Origin: Hydrogenophaga sp. 2FB
Lineage (GTDB): Bacteria; Pseudomonadota; Gammaproteobacteria; Burkholderiales; Burkholderiaceae_C
Assembly: GCF_005503365.1 (NCBI RefSeq)
Contig: NZ_SCML01000037.1
Span: 1-63,974 of the forward strand
Direction of reading: 5' to 3'
Length of the DNA: 63,974 nt
Below the pieces are notes generated by a model. It was not told the origin of the DNA. It saw only the letters and a list, made by a program, of their open reading frames with translations, and searched no databases. This document shows, one piece after another, positions 56,749 to 63,974 of the stretch. The position numbers and the translations under genes were made by a program. Within the stretch, counting starts at the first letter, position 1; every line of letters begins with the position of its first letter.

Positions 56749-57873
56749 TCACTGGACGACCTTGACCAGGTCGCCGTCGTTGAGGAAGCCCGCGCCCTGC
56801 ACGCCCACGGACTCCTCGGGCTTCAGGCCTTCGAGCACCTCGACGCGGTCTTCCACCCGGCGGCCGGTGCGCACCTTGCGCTGGCTGACCTTGGCCTGGT
56901 CATCGACCACGAACACGTAGTTGCTGCCGTCGCGCACCACGATGGCCTGCGCGGGCACGGTGAGCGCTTCGCTCTGCCCAAGGTCGAAGCTGCCCCGCGC
57001 GAAGGTGCCGGCCTTGAGCTCGGCGTGGCGCGGCAGGTCGACGAAGACCAGGATGTTGCGCGTCTGTGGGTCGGCGCCGGGCGCGATCGCGCGCACCTGG
57101 CCGTTGATCTCCAGGCCGGTGGCGGCCGTCACCTGCACCTTCTGGCCGATGCGGATGCGCCCCACTTCGTTGGGCGTGACCTCGCCACGCCATTCCATGC
57201 GGCTCTGGCGCACCATGCGGAACAGCTCCTGCCCGGCGCCCACCACCGCGCCCACGGTGGCGCCGCGCGCGGAGATCACGCCGTCGTCGGGCGCCAGCAC
57301 GCGGGTGTTGCCCAGTCGCACCTCGGTCGCGCTGAGCACGGCCTTGGCGGCCTCGAACTGCGCCTTGGCCACCCGCTCTTGCGTGAGGTACTGCGCCACT
57401 TGCGATCTGGACAAAGCGCCCGTGTCCTGGATCGAGCGCGCGCGGTCGGCGTCGGCCTTGGCGTTCTCGAAGCTGGCTTCGGCCTGCGCCAGGCTGGCCT
57501 GGCTCTGCAGGCTGTCGGCCTTGGTGGTTTCGCTGGCGAACACGGCCAGCACCTGGCCCTTGCGCACCACGTCGCCCACGTTCACGTTCACCGACGCGAG
57601 CCGCAGGCCATTCACCTCGGCGCCCACGCTGGCTTCCTGCCAGGCGGTGATGTTGCCGTTGGCCTGCAGGCGGATGGGCAGGTTACTGCGCACGGGTTTG
57701 GCCACGGTGACGGTGAGCGATGGCCGGGGCGCGGCGTCTTCCTGGGCCGCGCCATCGGGCTGCGCGCTGGCCGGCTGCTTGATGAAGAAGACCAGAGCCC
57801 CCACCAGAACCAGAGCGAGAAAGAGGACCAGCCAGAGCCAGCGTTTGCGCGATTGCGTAGGAGCGGCGTTCAT
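56749..57873 (-). CDS. RND efflux periplasmic adaptor (membrane fusion protein)
   Basis: A 374-residue adaptor. An N-terminal membrane anchor (WLWLVLFLALVLVGALVFFI, residues about 12-31) is followed by a biotinyl-lipoyl half (VGAEVNGLRLASVNVNVGDVVRKGQVLAVF), a coiled coil (about 115-185: ADSLQSQASLAQAEASFENAKADADR) and the beta-barrel domain. It links pump and channel. The ATG overlaps the stop of the channel gene (ATGA). Confidence 0.94.
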   Translation of the reverse strand: MNAAPTQSRKRWLWLVLFLALVLVGALVFFIKQPASAQPDGAAQEDAAPRPSLTVTVAKPVRSNLPIRLQANGNITAWQEASVGAEVNGLRLASVNVNVGDVVRKGQVLAVFASETTKADSLQSQASLAQAEASFENAKADADRARSIQDTGALSRSQVAQYLTQERVAKAQFEAAKAVLSATEVRLGNTRVLAPDDGVISARGATVGAVVGAGQELFRMVRQSRMEWRGEVTPNEVGRIRIGQKVQVTAATGLEINGQVRAIAPGADPQTRNILVFVDLPRHAELKAGTFARGSFDLGQSEALTVPAQAIVVRDGSNYVFVVDDQAKVSQRKVRTGRRVEDRVEVLEGLKPEESVGVQGAGFLNDGDLVKVVQ

Positions 57874-59303
57874 GATGGGTTCTTGATGAGAGCGTCGGGG
57901 TTGTTCACGGGGTCGAAGCCGCCGCCGAGCGCGACGTAGAGCTGGACCCAGGCGTTGACGCGTTCCTGCTGCAGCGCCACGGCACTGCTGTCGGCCGCGA
58001 GCTTGAGGCGGCGTGCCTCTTCCAGTTCGTTCAGGCTGGCCAGGCCCACGCGGTAGCGCGCCTCGGTGGCCTGGAACGACTGGCCATAGCCGGCCACGGC
58101 GATGTCGGTGGACGCCACGCGTTCGCGCAGGCCCGACAGGGTGACCAGGGCTTGCTCCACGTCGGCCACCGCCTGCCGCACCGTGCCCGCGTAGGCGAGC
58201 GCCGCGGCTTCGTAGCGCGCCTGCGCGCTGTCGGTGTTGGCGCGCAGCGCATCGCGCCCGAGCAGCGGCATGCTCAGCGTGAGCGGCCCGACCGACCAGG
58301 AGTTGGCCGTGACCTGCATGCCGCCGCCGGAGAACCGGTTGCGCAACACGCTGCCGGAAAGCGACAGACTGGGCAGCAAGGCGGCCTTGGCCACGCCCAC
58401 GTCTTCACTGGCGGCGACGAGTTCGCGCTGAGTCCGGTACACATCGGGCCGCTGGCGGATCACCTCGGCCGGCACCGCGTTCACCGACAGCATGCGGTCC
58501 ATGCGCTCGGACCGCAGCAAGGCCTGCAGATCGGGCGCGCCCGCGAGCCGTTGGCGCACCTCGGGCTCGGGGGTGTTGGTGAGCGCGGTGAGCGATTTCA
58601 CCTGGCGTTCGCAAGCCTCTTCCTGCTGCCGGTAGCGCGCCGCGCCCTCGGCGCCGCTGGCCCGCGCCAGGGCGGCCACGGCAGGCGCGGTAAGGCCGGC
58701 GCGCTCGGAGATGGCGTTGTTCTCCGCCGTCACGGCGCGCGAATCGCGGTCGCGCGCCGCCACGGCGAGTTGCTCGCGGCACAGGCGCTGTCCGAAATAC
58801 AGCTGCGCCAGCTCCGACGCCACCAGCACGCGCGCCTCGTGCCAACGGGCGCCGGCCGCGTCCTGCTGCGCCTCGGCGCTGCCGCGGCGTGCCCCGGTTT
58901 CGCCCCACAGGCCGATGGCCCAGGACGCTTGCAGGCCGGCGCTCAGCATCGTGCCCAGGGGCATGGTCGTGTCGGTGATGCCACGGGAGGCGTTCGCGAC
59001 CGCATTGAGTTGTGGGCTGGTCTGCGCCTCGACACCCAGACGCGCCGCGCGGGCGGCGAACACCTGCGCGCGGGCCGAGGCCACGGACGGGCTCACGGTC
59101 TGCGCCCGGGCGATCCACTCGGTCAACACGGGGTCGTCGAACGCGCCCCACCAGGCGGTGAGCTGTTCGGTACTGCCCTGGTGCGGCAGCGGCGGTGCGT
59201 ACCAGGTGGCGGGCAGTTCCACCGGCACGTCGGCAGGTGGTTTGGTCACGCTGCACGCGCTCAAAACGGCCGTGCTGACCATCACGGCAAGCATTCGCTT
59301 CAT
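57870..59303 (-). CDS. RND efflux outer-membrane channel, OprM/NodT-type lipoprotein
   Basis: A 477-residue TolC-like factor. The lipoprotein signal has lipobox LSAC (Cys about 17). The tandem OEP repeats are recognisable by VIRQRPDVYRTQRELVAASEDVGVAKAALLPSLSLSGS (in pieces) and RYRVGLASLNELEEARRLKLAADSS. TTG 59306 precedes ATG 59303; the ATG is used. It is the first gene of the efflux operon; the 171 bp upstream show AT-richer sequence with repeated TTGAAA elements that may bind a repressor not in this window. Confidence 0.92.
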   Translation of the reverse strand: MKRMLAVMVSTAVLSACSVTKPPADVPVELPATWYAPPLPHQGSTEQLTAWWGAFDDPVLTEWIARAQTVSPSVASARAQVFAARAARLGVEAQTSPQLNAVANASRGITDTTMPLGTMLSAGLQASWAIGLWGETGARRGSAEAQQDAAGARWHEARVLVASELAQLYFGQRLCREQLAVAARDRDSRAVTAENNAISERAGLTAPAVAALARASGAEGAARYRQQEEACERQVKSLTALTNTPEPEVRQRLAGAPDLQALLRSERMDRMLSVNAVPAEVIRQRPDVYRTQRELVAASEDVGVAKAALLPSLSLSGSVLRNRFSGGGMQVTANSWSVGPLTLSMPLLGRDALRANTDSAQARYEAAALAYAGTVRQAVADVEQALVTLSGLRERVASTDIAVAGYGQSFQATEARYRVGLASLNELEEARRLKLAADSSAVALQQERVNAWVQLYVALGGGFDPVNNPDALIKNPS

Positions 59304-59474
59304 CAAATGGAGTCCCTGTTCGGTTGTTATTCCGGGGATCGACTCTAGACGATTTCAGCGGCCAAACATTTCAATACGTTTCAACAGAGAGGCGGTTTGT
59401 AACGCCTGTTTTGAGGTCCTCTGAGACGGTTGGGCGGGGCCGCCCACGTCTGGTACCCGCCTTCAAGCGGCTCT

Positions 59475-60452
59475 TCAGCTTCCGCGTACCGTCCCGTTGG
59501 CGATGTTTTGACGGAGGATCTCCAGCGTCTCGTGAAAGGCACCGCGCAGCGGGGTGCGTGGCAGCGCGCCGATCACGGCTTCCAATGCGCTCGCGTCGTA
59601 GTCCTCGGGCAGCGGCAACACTGGCCCACCAAAACTGATGGACCCGCGCGCACCGGGCTCGACGGCCTCGATGGCCTCAACGACCTCGTGCATTTGTGCT
59701 GTGGTGCCACAGATATTGAACACCTCCGCGCCGCTGTATTCCGCACGCGCGCTGGCAATGAAGATGGCCGCCAGGTCGTCGGCATAGTGAAAGTGGCTGC
59801 GACCGCCATAGGGAATATGGAACGACTTGCCCCGCGCCACGGCCAGGACCGCTTCGGTCGGCGCCGAGGTGAGACCGTAGTCGCGCCCCACGCCGAACAC
59901 GGTCGCGGGCCGCAGGCCGATGCTGGAAACCCCGCGGTCCTGGAAATACACGCGAGCCATGGCCTCCTCGGCTTGTTTGAACACGCCGTACAGCGTCGTC
60001 GGGCGCCCGACCGCATGGTGGCCGATGGCGGTGCCGTCGGAAGCATCCGATCTGTCATACACCGCGATCGACGAGGCATGCACGATGCGCTGGATTTGCT
60101 GACCGCGCTGCGCTGCAGCCTCAAACAGGTTCACACCGCCCAGCACGTTGACGCGGGCCCCAAGCGGGGGCGCCGACTTGAACTGCGGGTGCAATATGGC
60201 GGCGAGATGAATGACGTGGGTGACGCCATGCGCATCCAGCGTGTTTTGCAGCAGGTCGAAGTTGGTGATGTCACCCTGGACGACCTCCACGCGCGACAGT
60301 TCGGTGTCGTTCATCAGCAAGCGCAGACGCCGCATGTCGCTGGCAGCGTCCAACGCGACGACAGGCACGTTCTCGCGCACGAGCCGACGCACCACCCACG
60401 CGCCGATGCAGCCCAGCGCACCGGTCACCAGAAAGCGCTCAGTGCTGCTCAT
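59475..60452 (-). CDS. NAD(P)-dependent epimerase/dehydratase family protein
   Basis: A 325-residue extended SDR. The NAD motif GALGCIG is at about 11-17, and YGVFKQ gives the catalytic YxxxK with Ser in HASSIAVYD. IHLAAILHPQFK is the typical middle motif. The substrate may be a sugar nucleotide or a small hydroxy/keto acid. It stands 154 bp downstream of an AraC regulator and near a Bug protein, so a catabolic role is as likely as envelope sugar synthesis. Confidence 0.9.
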   Translation of the reverse strand: MSSTERFLVTGALGCIGAWVVRRLVRENVPVVALDAASDMRRLRLLMNDTELSRVEVVQGDITNFDLLQNTLDAHGVTHVIHLAAILHPQFKSAPPLGARVNVLGGVNLFEAAAQRGQQIQRIVHASSIAVYDRSDASDGTAIGHHAVGRPTTLYGVFKQAEEAMARVYFQDRGVSSIGLRPATVFGVGRDYGLTSAPTEAVLAVARGKSFHIPYGGRSHFHYADDLAAIFIASARAEYSGAEVFNICGTTAQMHEVVEAIEAVEPGARGSISFGGPVLPLPEDYDASALEAVIGALPRTPLRGAFHETLEILRQNIANGTVRGS

Positions 60453-60606
60453 CTGATGACCCCGTTCGAAAGGAAATCTGGTTTGATCGCTTGAATTTCA
60501 TGTCGAAATTCTTGCGCGGTTCAAACACGTCAATCGTGACTTCCGGGGACACGCGATTGTCTATTCGGGACGCGGCAGCGCCCGCCTCCCAACACCCGTC
60601 GGGCCA

Positions 60607-61662
60607 TCAGGTCATGCGTGCCGTGGCGGCCACCTTCTTCGCGCGGCCCGGCCTGCCGAGCCGCGCTCGGCGCCAGGCGCCGGCGCTGCAGCCGAACTCG
60701 GCGTGGAACCAGTGGGCGAATGCGCTGCCGGATGAAAAGCCCAGCAGTTGCGCCATCTCCTCCACGGGGACATCCCTGTCGACAAGCCGCTGCTGGGCGA
60801 ACTCCCTCCGGGCCTGACACAGTATTCTGGAAAACGTCTCGCCTTCGACAAGCAGCCAGCGATGCACGGTGCGCCGACTGACCTTCAGGTGCTGGGCAAC
60901 CTGATCCACCGTGCAGCGCCCTGCCGGCATCAGCACGCTGACAAGCTGGCGGACCACTTCGACGTTGGTGCGGCGCGCCTGGCCCAACGCGTGATCCAGA
61001 TACTCGCGTGCAAAACGCGCCATGTCAGGGTCCGTGCGGGGCAATTCCCGGTGCAGGTCGTGCGCGTCGCACACCATGCCGTTGAACGCTGCGTCGAACT
61101 CGACCCGCGTGCCAAACATGTCGTGATGTGCGCGCGTGTCGCCTGGCGCGCGGTGCGCGAAACAGACCCGCCTCGGCCGCCACTGGGCGCCCATCAGTTC
61201 ACGCAGTGTCTGGTACATCATGCCCACGGTCATTTCCATGGCCTGGCGTGCGGGCGCGGGGTTTGCCAGTAAGAACGCCGAGCGAATGAAGACCAGCTGA
61301 TCGATGTGCTCGACCTTGGTTGCCAATGCCGCATTCACGATGTGCATGTAGCGGCCCAGGGTTTCCAATGCCTGCAGTCCGGTCGGCTCCTCGCGCAAGG
61401 CGAGGCTCATCGGGCCCAGGTTGGAAAGGCGGCGTTGGCGGGCCAGGCGCAGCCCGACGTCTTCCACACCGGCAGCCGCGGCGCTGGACTCGAGCAGCTT
61501 GCAGACCCCGTCGAGGCTGATCGGTGTCGACAAGTCGTTCAGACAACGGCTGGGCAGCCCTGCGCGGCGCATGAGCAGTGCAGCGTCGAGCCCCAACGTG
61601 CTGGCCACTTCCGGAAAGCCCTGGAGGCAGCCGCTTCGAATCGTCTGTGGAACCCCGCGCAT
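60607..61662 (-). CDS. AraC-family transcriptional regulator (OruR-type)
   Basis: A 351-residue regulator with an N-terminal OruR/arabinose-binding-like domain (about 10-220) and C-terminal HTH_18 (VAQHLKVSRRTVHRWLLVEGETF and MAQLLGFSSGSAFAHWFHAEFG). ATG 61662 has an AAGGA site; ATG 61728 is in frame but its added segment is IRDRKLIIRDIKLLNKD with AT-rich codons and is less likely. It is divergent from the Bug gene at 61796 and probably controls it and the epimerase. Confidence 0.88.
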   Translation of the reverse strand: MRGVPQTIRSGCLQGFPEVASTLGLDAALLMRRAGLPSRCLNDLSTPISLDGVCKLLESSAAAAGVEDVGLRLARQRRLSNLGPMSLALREEPTGLQALETLGRYMHIVNAALATKVEHIDQLVFIRSAFLLANPAPARQAMEMTVGMMYQTLRELMGAQWRPRRVCFAHRAPGDTRAHHDMFGTRVEFDAAFNGMVCDAHDLHRELPRTDPDMARFAREYLDHALGQARRTNVEVVRQLVSVLMPAGRCTVDQVAQHLKVSRRTVHRWLLVEGETFSRILCQARREFAQQRLVDRDVPVEEMAQLLGFSSGSAFAHWFHAEFGCSAGAWRRARLGRPGRAKKVAATARMT

Positions 61663-61795
61663 GGCCTGTACGTCCTTATTCAGCAATTTGATGTCACGGA
61701 TTATCAACTTGCGGTCCCTGATCCACATTGAGAATTTCCCGTGCACGGCGTCTTTCCACCCGATCCGACGCAGCTCAAAAACCAAGGAGAACACG

Positions 61796-62788
61796 ATGAA
61801 AACATGGCGAGCAATCCCAGGCACCCGGCGCAGCATGATGCAGATACTGGCCGCGGGACTCATGGGCCTGGCCCTGCAGCCCGCACTGGCCTGGACCGAC
61901 AAACCCGTGAGGATCCTGGTTCCCGCGCCTGCGGGCGGCACCATGGACGTGTTGGCGCGCGTGCTGGCCGCTGAGCTGGCTGCGGGCATCGGCCAGCCGG
62001 TGGTCGTCGACAACAAACCCGGCGCGGGCGGATCGATTGCCGTGAACACCTTGTTGGCTGCGCCCGCGGATGGTCAGACCATCATGGTCAGCGCCAACAA
62101 CGTGTTGACCGAGATTCCGCTGGTCATGAAAACGGCATTCGACCCACTCAAGGACGTGAGGGCCGTTGGCATGTTCGCGCGCGCAGATCTCGTGCTGGTC
62201 AGCGCTCCCAACTTTCCAGCGCCAGACCTGAAGGCGCTCATCGCCTACGTCAAGGCGAATCCCGGCAAGGTCGATTTCGCCTCCTACAGCACGGGGACTG
62301 TGTCGCAATACGCCGGCATGATCCTGAACCGCAGGGCAGGCCTGGATATGCAACATGTGCCTTTTGCGGGCTCCCCACCGGCATTGGCGCAATTGATGGG
62401 TGGCCAGATTCCCCTCATGTTCGACGGCGTGGTGAGTTCGCTGCCCTACATCCATGCGGGAAAGATCAAGCCGTATGCCGTGGCCAGCAAGAAGCGTTCA
62501 GTGCACCTTCCGCAAGTACCGACCTTCGGGGAGCGTGGCTATCCCGAGCTGGATTTCAGCAACTGGTTCAGCGTGCTGGTCTCGGCGAAGATGTCACCGG
62601 CCCTCTTGGATCGCATCTCCTCGGCGGTGTTGAAAGCCGGGGCCGCGCCCAAGGTGCACGCCCGGTTGCTCGAACTGGGTTTCGAGCCAGCCGAGGCGCT
62701 TTCCCCGGCGCAGTTGGAGGAATCGTTGCGACTGGATTTCGAGCGCAACGCGGCCATCGTCAAGGCCTTCGACATCCGGCTGAACTGA
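61796..62788 (+). CDS. Bug-family tripartite tricarboxylate transporter substrate-binding protein
   Basis: A 330-residue periplasmic protein with a signal peptide (residues 1-32, ending LALQPALA). The Bug core WTDKPVRILVPAPAGGTMDVLARVLA and DFASYSTGTVSQYAGMI loop are present, plus HVPFAGSPPALAQLMGGQIPLMFDG. An AAGGAGA site precedes the ATG. No partner membrane genes are nearby. An AraC regulator is divergent. Confidence 0.92.
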   Translation: MKTWRAIPGTRRSMMQILAAGLMGLALQPALAWTDKPVRILVPAPAGGTMDVLARVLAAELAAGIGQPVVVDNKPGAGGSIAVNTLLAAPADGQTIMVSANNVLTEIPLVMKTAFDPLKDVRAVGMFARADLVLVSAPNFPAPDLKALIAYVKANPGKVDFASYSTGTVSQYAGMILNRRAGLDMQHVPFAGSPPALAQLMGGQIPLMFDGVVSSLPYIHAGKIKPYAVASKKRSVHLPQVPTFGERGYPELDFSNWFSVLVSAKMSPALLDRISSAVLKAGAAPKVHARLLELGFEPAEALSPAQLEESLRLDFERNAAIVKAFDIRLN

Positions 62789-62799
62789 TCCACTGGGCT

Positions 62800-62828
62800 C
62801 ACCAAGGCGTTTCAACGATGCCTTGGTG
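62800..62828. terminator. bidirectional hairpin between the Bug gene and def
   Basis: CACCAAGGC and GCCTTGGTG pair perfectly over 9 bp with an 11-nt loop, centred between two convergent genes. The T-rich stretch after it is short (GTTTTC a few bases on), so it may be a Rho-assisted or weak intrinsic terminator. Confidence 0.8.
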
Positions 62829-62839
62829 TTCGCCGGTTT

Positions 62840-63379
62840 TCAGTCGTCCTGGGTCGCATCCAGCCCCGGAAACAACACCTCGGTGAAGCCAAAGCGGCTG
62901 AAGTCGCGCACGCGCATCGGGTACAGCGTGCCCCAGAGGTGATCGCATTCGTGTTGCACCACCCGGGCATGAAAGCCTTCGGCCTCGCGGTCTATCGGCC
63001 GGCCTTGCGCGTCAAAGCCCTGGTAACGGATGCGCCGCCAACGCGGCACCACGCCGCGCAGGCCCGGCACCGACAGACAGCCTTCCCAGTCATCCTCTTC
63101 TTCATCCCCCAGCGGTGTGATGGTCGGGTTGATCAATACCGTGCGGGGCACCGGCGGCGCGTCGGGATAGCGTGGGTTGGGCTGGCCGCTGCCGAACAGC
63201 ACGACCTGCAGATCCACCCCGATCTGCGGCGCGGCCAGGCCAGCGCCGTTGGCCGCGGCCATGGTGTCTTGCAGGTCCAGGACGAGTTGGTTCAGTTGTT
63301 CCGTGTTGAACACGGTGACGGGCTGCGCGTGTCGCAACAAGCGCGTATCGCCCATCTTCAAAATGGTTTGAACGGTCAT
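62840..63379 (-). CDS. def: peptide deformylase
   Basis: A 179-residue metalloenzyme removing the formyl group from new proteins. All three motifs are present: [10 protein letters not shown] (45-54), EGCLSVPG with ligand Cys101, and QHECDHLWG with His143, Glu144 and His147. It is a lone def without fmt alongside, so it may be a second deformylase. ATG 63379 is used; the gene-free stretch begins directly upstream. Confidence 0.94.
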   Translation of the reverse strand: MTVQTILKMGDTRLLRHAQPVTVFNTEQLNQLVLDLQDTMAAANGAGLAAPQIGVDLQVVLFGSGQPNPRYPDAPPVPRTVLINPTITPLGDEEEDDWEGCLSVPGLRGVVPRWRRIRYQGFDAQGRPIDREAEGFHARVVQHECDHLWGTLYPMRVRDFSRFGFTEVLFPGLDATQDD

Positions 63380-63694
63380 ATTGGTTCGACTCTGGAAGAT
63401 CCATCGGAGATTGGAGGCGAGTTGATTCGTGCAATAAGTCGCGGCGGATTGTGAATTTCAAGAAATGCAGATATTTTGCGACGAAAGTCGCACCCAACAA
63501 TCGTTCGACTTAAGAATCAATCATGAAAGTTTTAATTTCAACAAAGCAATACAACATTCCCTTCGCCATTGGACCCCATGCCGCGCAGACCAAGGGCATC
63601 AGAGCATTAAAACACCGGGTTTCCATTGCCTGAACAAGCTCCTAGACTGCATTCGGCCGTCGGTCATTTCCGAATTGACGTGTGCAATCGGGAT

Positions 63695-63711
63695 TGTTCC
63701 AAATTGGAACA
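63695..63711. promoter_or_regulatory. 17-bp perfect palindrome
   Basis: TGTTCCAA-A-TTGGAACA, perfect over 8 bp on each side. It lies 102 bp before the lipoprotein ATG and would overlap the -10 of a promoter whose -35 is TTGACG, so it is a likely repressor site. Confidence 0.6.
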
Positions 63712-63716
63712 CAAGC

Positions 63717-63738
63717 GCAATTGAAGTTGTTCAATTGC
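63717..63738. promoter_or_regulatory. inverted repeat, 9-bp arms with 4-nt loop
   Basis: Arms GCAATTGAA and TTCAATTGC pair perfectly. It starts 5 bp after the previous palindrome and lies in the likely 5-prime leader of the lipoprotein gene, so it could be a second operator half or an RNA hairpin. Confidence 0.6.
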
Positions 63739-63813
63739 CTGCCGATGACTTGTTGGCCACCCCCCGATTTTGGGGCATCTGCGGCGTTCATTTTTTCTTT
63801 CAGGAGGATATCC

Positions 63814-63974
63814 ATGCACAGGACTACCCATCGTTTCCAAGGCCCGGCACGCGCCGGTTTAACCCTATTGGCAACTGCCATGGTGGCGCTGGCCGGTTGC
63901 TCCGGTTCGGGTTCGCTGGCCAGCGATTCCGGTGGAGGCAGCGTGGCGACGGGCGGGGGTGGTTCCGGCAGTGG
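63814..63974 (+). CDS. lipoprotein, Gly/Ser-rich, cut by window end
   Basis: Only the first 53 residues are visible. The signal peptide contains LLATAMVALAGC with a lipobox (LAGC, Cys29), followed at once by a Gly/Ser-rich stretch (SGSGSLASDSGGG). This is a lipoprotein anchor with a flexible tether. Ribosome site AGGAGG lies 7 bp before ATG 63814. The function depends on the part beyond the window. The long regulated-looking leader suggests a condition-dependent surface or periplasmic protein. Confidence 0.8.
   Translation, partial: MHRTTHRFQGPARAGLTLLATAMVALAGCSGSGSLASDSGGGSVATGGGGSGS

Larger units (their letters stand above)
63380..63813. other. 434-bp gene-free region with dyad symmetries
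   Basis: No coding sequence is supported. It is clearly AT-richer than its surroundings. It holds a 5-bp stem with GAAA loop at 63478-63491, the 17-bp palindrome at 63695-63711, the 22-base inverted repeat at 63717-63738, and a CCCCC/GGGG pair at about 63764-63775. TTGACG near 63676 could be a -35 for the lipoprotein gene. It separates def (-) from the lipoprotein (+). Confidence 0.75.

Noticed and set aside
53850..56765. Open frame of 971 codons antisense to the RND pump
   Set aside because: The minus strand has a complete AcrB-like protein; the plus frame is His/Arg/Gln-rich with no motif.

Overview
The window is GC-rich bacterial DNA with tightly packed genes, many stop/start overlaps (ATGA, GTGA, TTGA, TGATG) and Shine-Dalgarno sites. 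The gene content points to a betaproteobacterium of the order Burkholderiales, most likely Comamonadaceae (Hydrogenophaga/Acidovorax/Variovorax-like). The reasons are map next to glnD, a yciB-bolA-ppiC row, two orphan Bug-type solute-binding proteins, a Liv-type ABC transporter beside an acyl-CoA ligase, and a large acyl-CoA catabolic cluster. Placement to genus is inference. I see no rRNA or tRNA gene, no CRISPR array and no prophage. The only mobile-element gene is a truncated IS1182-like transposase at the left edge.

Left third (1-19.9 kb): after the transposase remnant come 17 genes on the minus strand, from a FadB/FadJ-like bifunctional enzyme (16864) down to a small SRPBCC protein (832). 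The order is hydratase/3-hydroxyacyl-CoA dehydrogenase, thiolase, acyl-CoA dehydrogenase, Dabb protein, DGPF/YCII protein plus ECF42-type sigma factor, SDR, hotdog thioesterase, MDR reductase, AidB-like acyl-CoA dehydrogenase, GST, GNAT, SDR, MGMT, AraC regulator, VOC and SRPBCC. It looks like a beta-oxidation type cluster with a stress/detoxification tail. A GAACG-AC-CGTTC palindrome sits upstream of its first gene. Next is a PAS histidine kinase facing a LuxR-type response regulator whose DNA-binding domain is out of frame.

Middle (19.9-41.9 kb): a minus-strand set of lipoprotein carboxylesterase, AlkK/DmdB-like acyl-CoA ligase and livKHMGF, with a divergent AraC regulator, reads as an ester hydrolysis / acid uptake / CoA activation locus. 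Plus-strand genes follow: selO-msrB-cysK-LLM oxidoreductase, then yciB-bolA-ppiC. Between them is a TerB/DUF697-like gene carrying an in-frame dispersed repeat. Next come a DUF1624 membrane protein, an alpha/beta hydrolase, and a LysR regulator divergent from an argininosuccinate-lyase-like enzyme and a Bug protein.

Right third (41.9-64 kb): a TIR-transmembrane-Ig-like protein, YedI-like DUF808 protein, DUF2164 protein, purL, vapBC, map, glnD, a tripartite RND efflux operon, an NAD-dependent epimerase, an AraC regulator divergent from a second Bug protein, a peptide deformylase, and a 434-bp gene-free leader with strong dyad symmetries in front of a lipoprotein gene cut by the window end.
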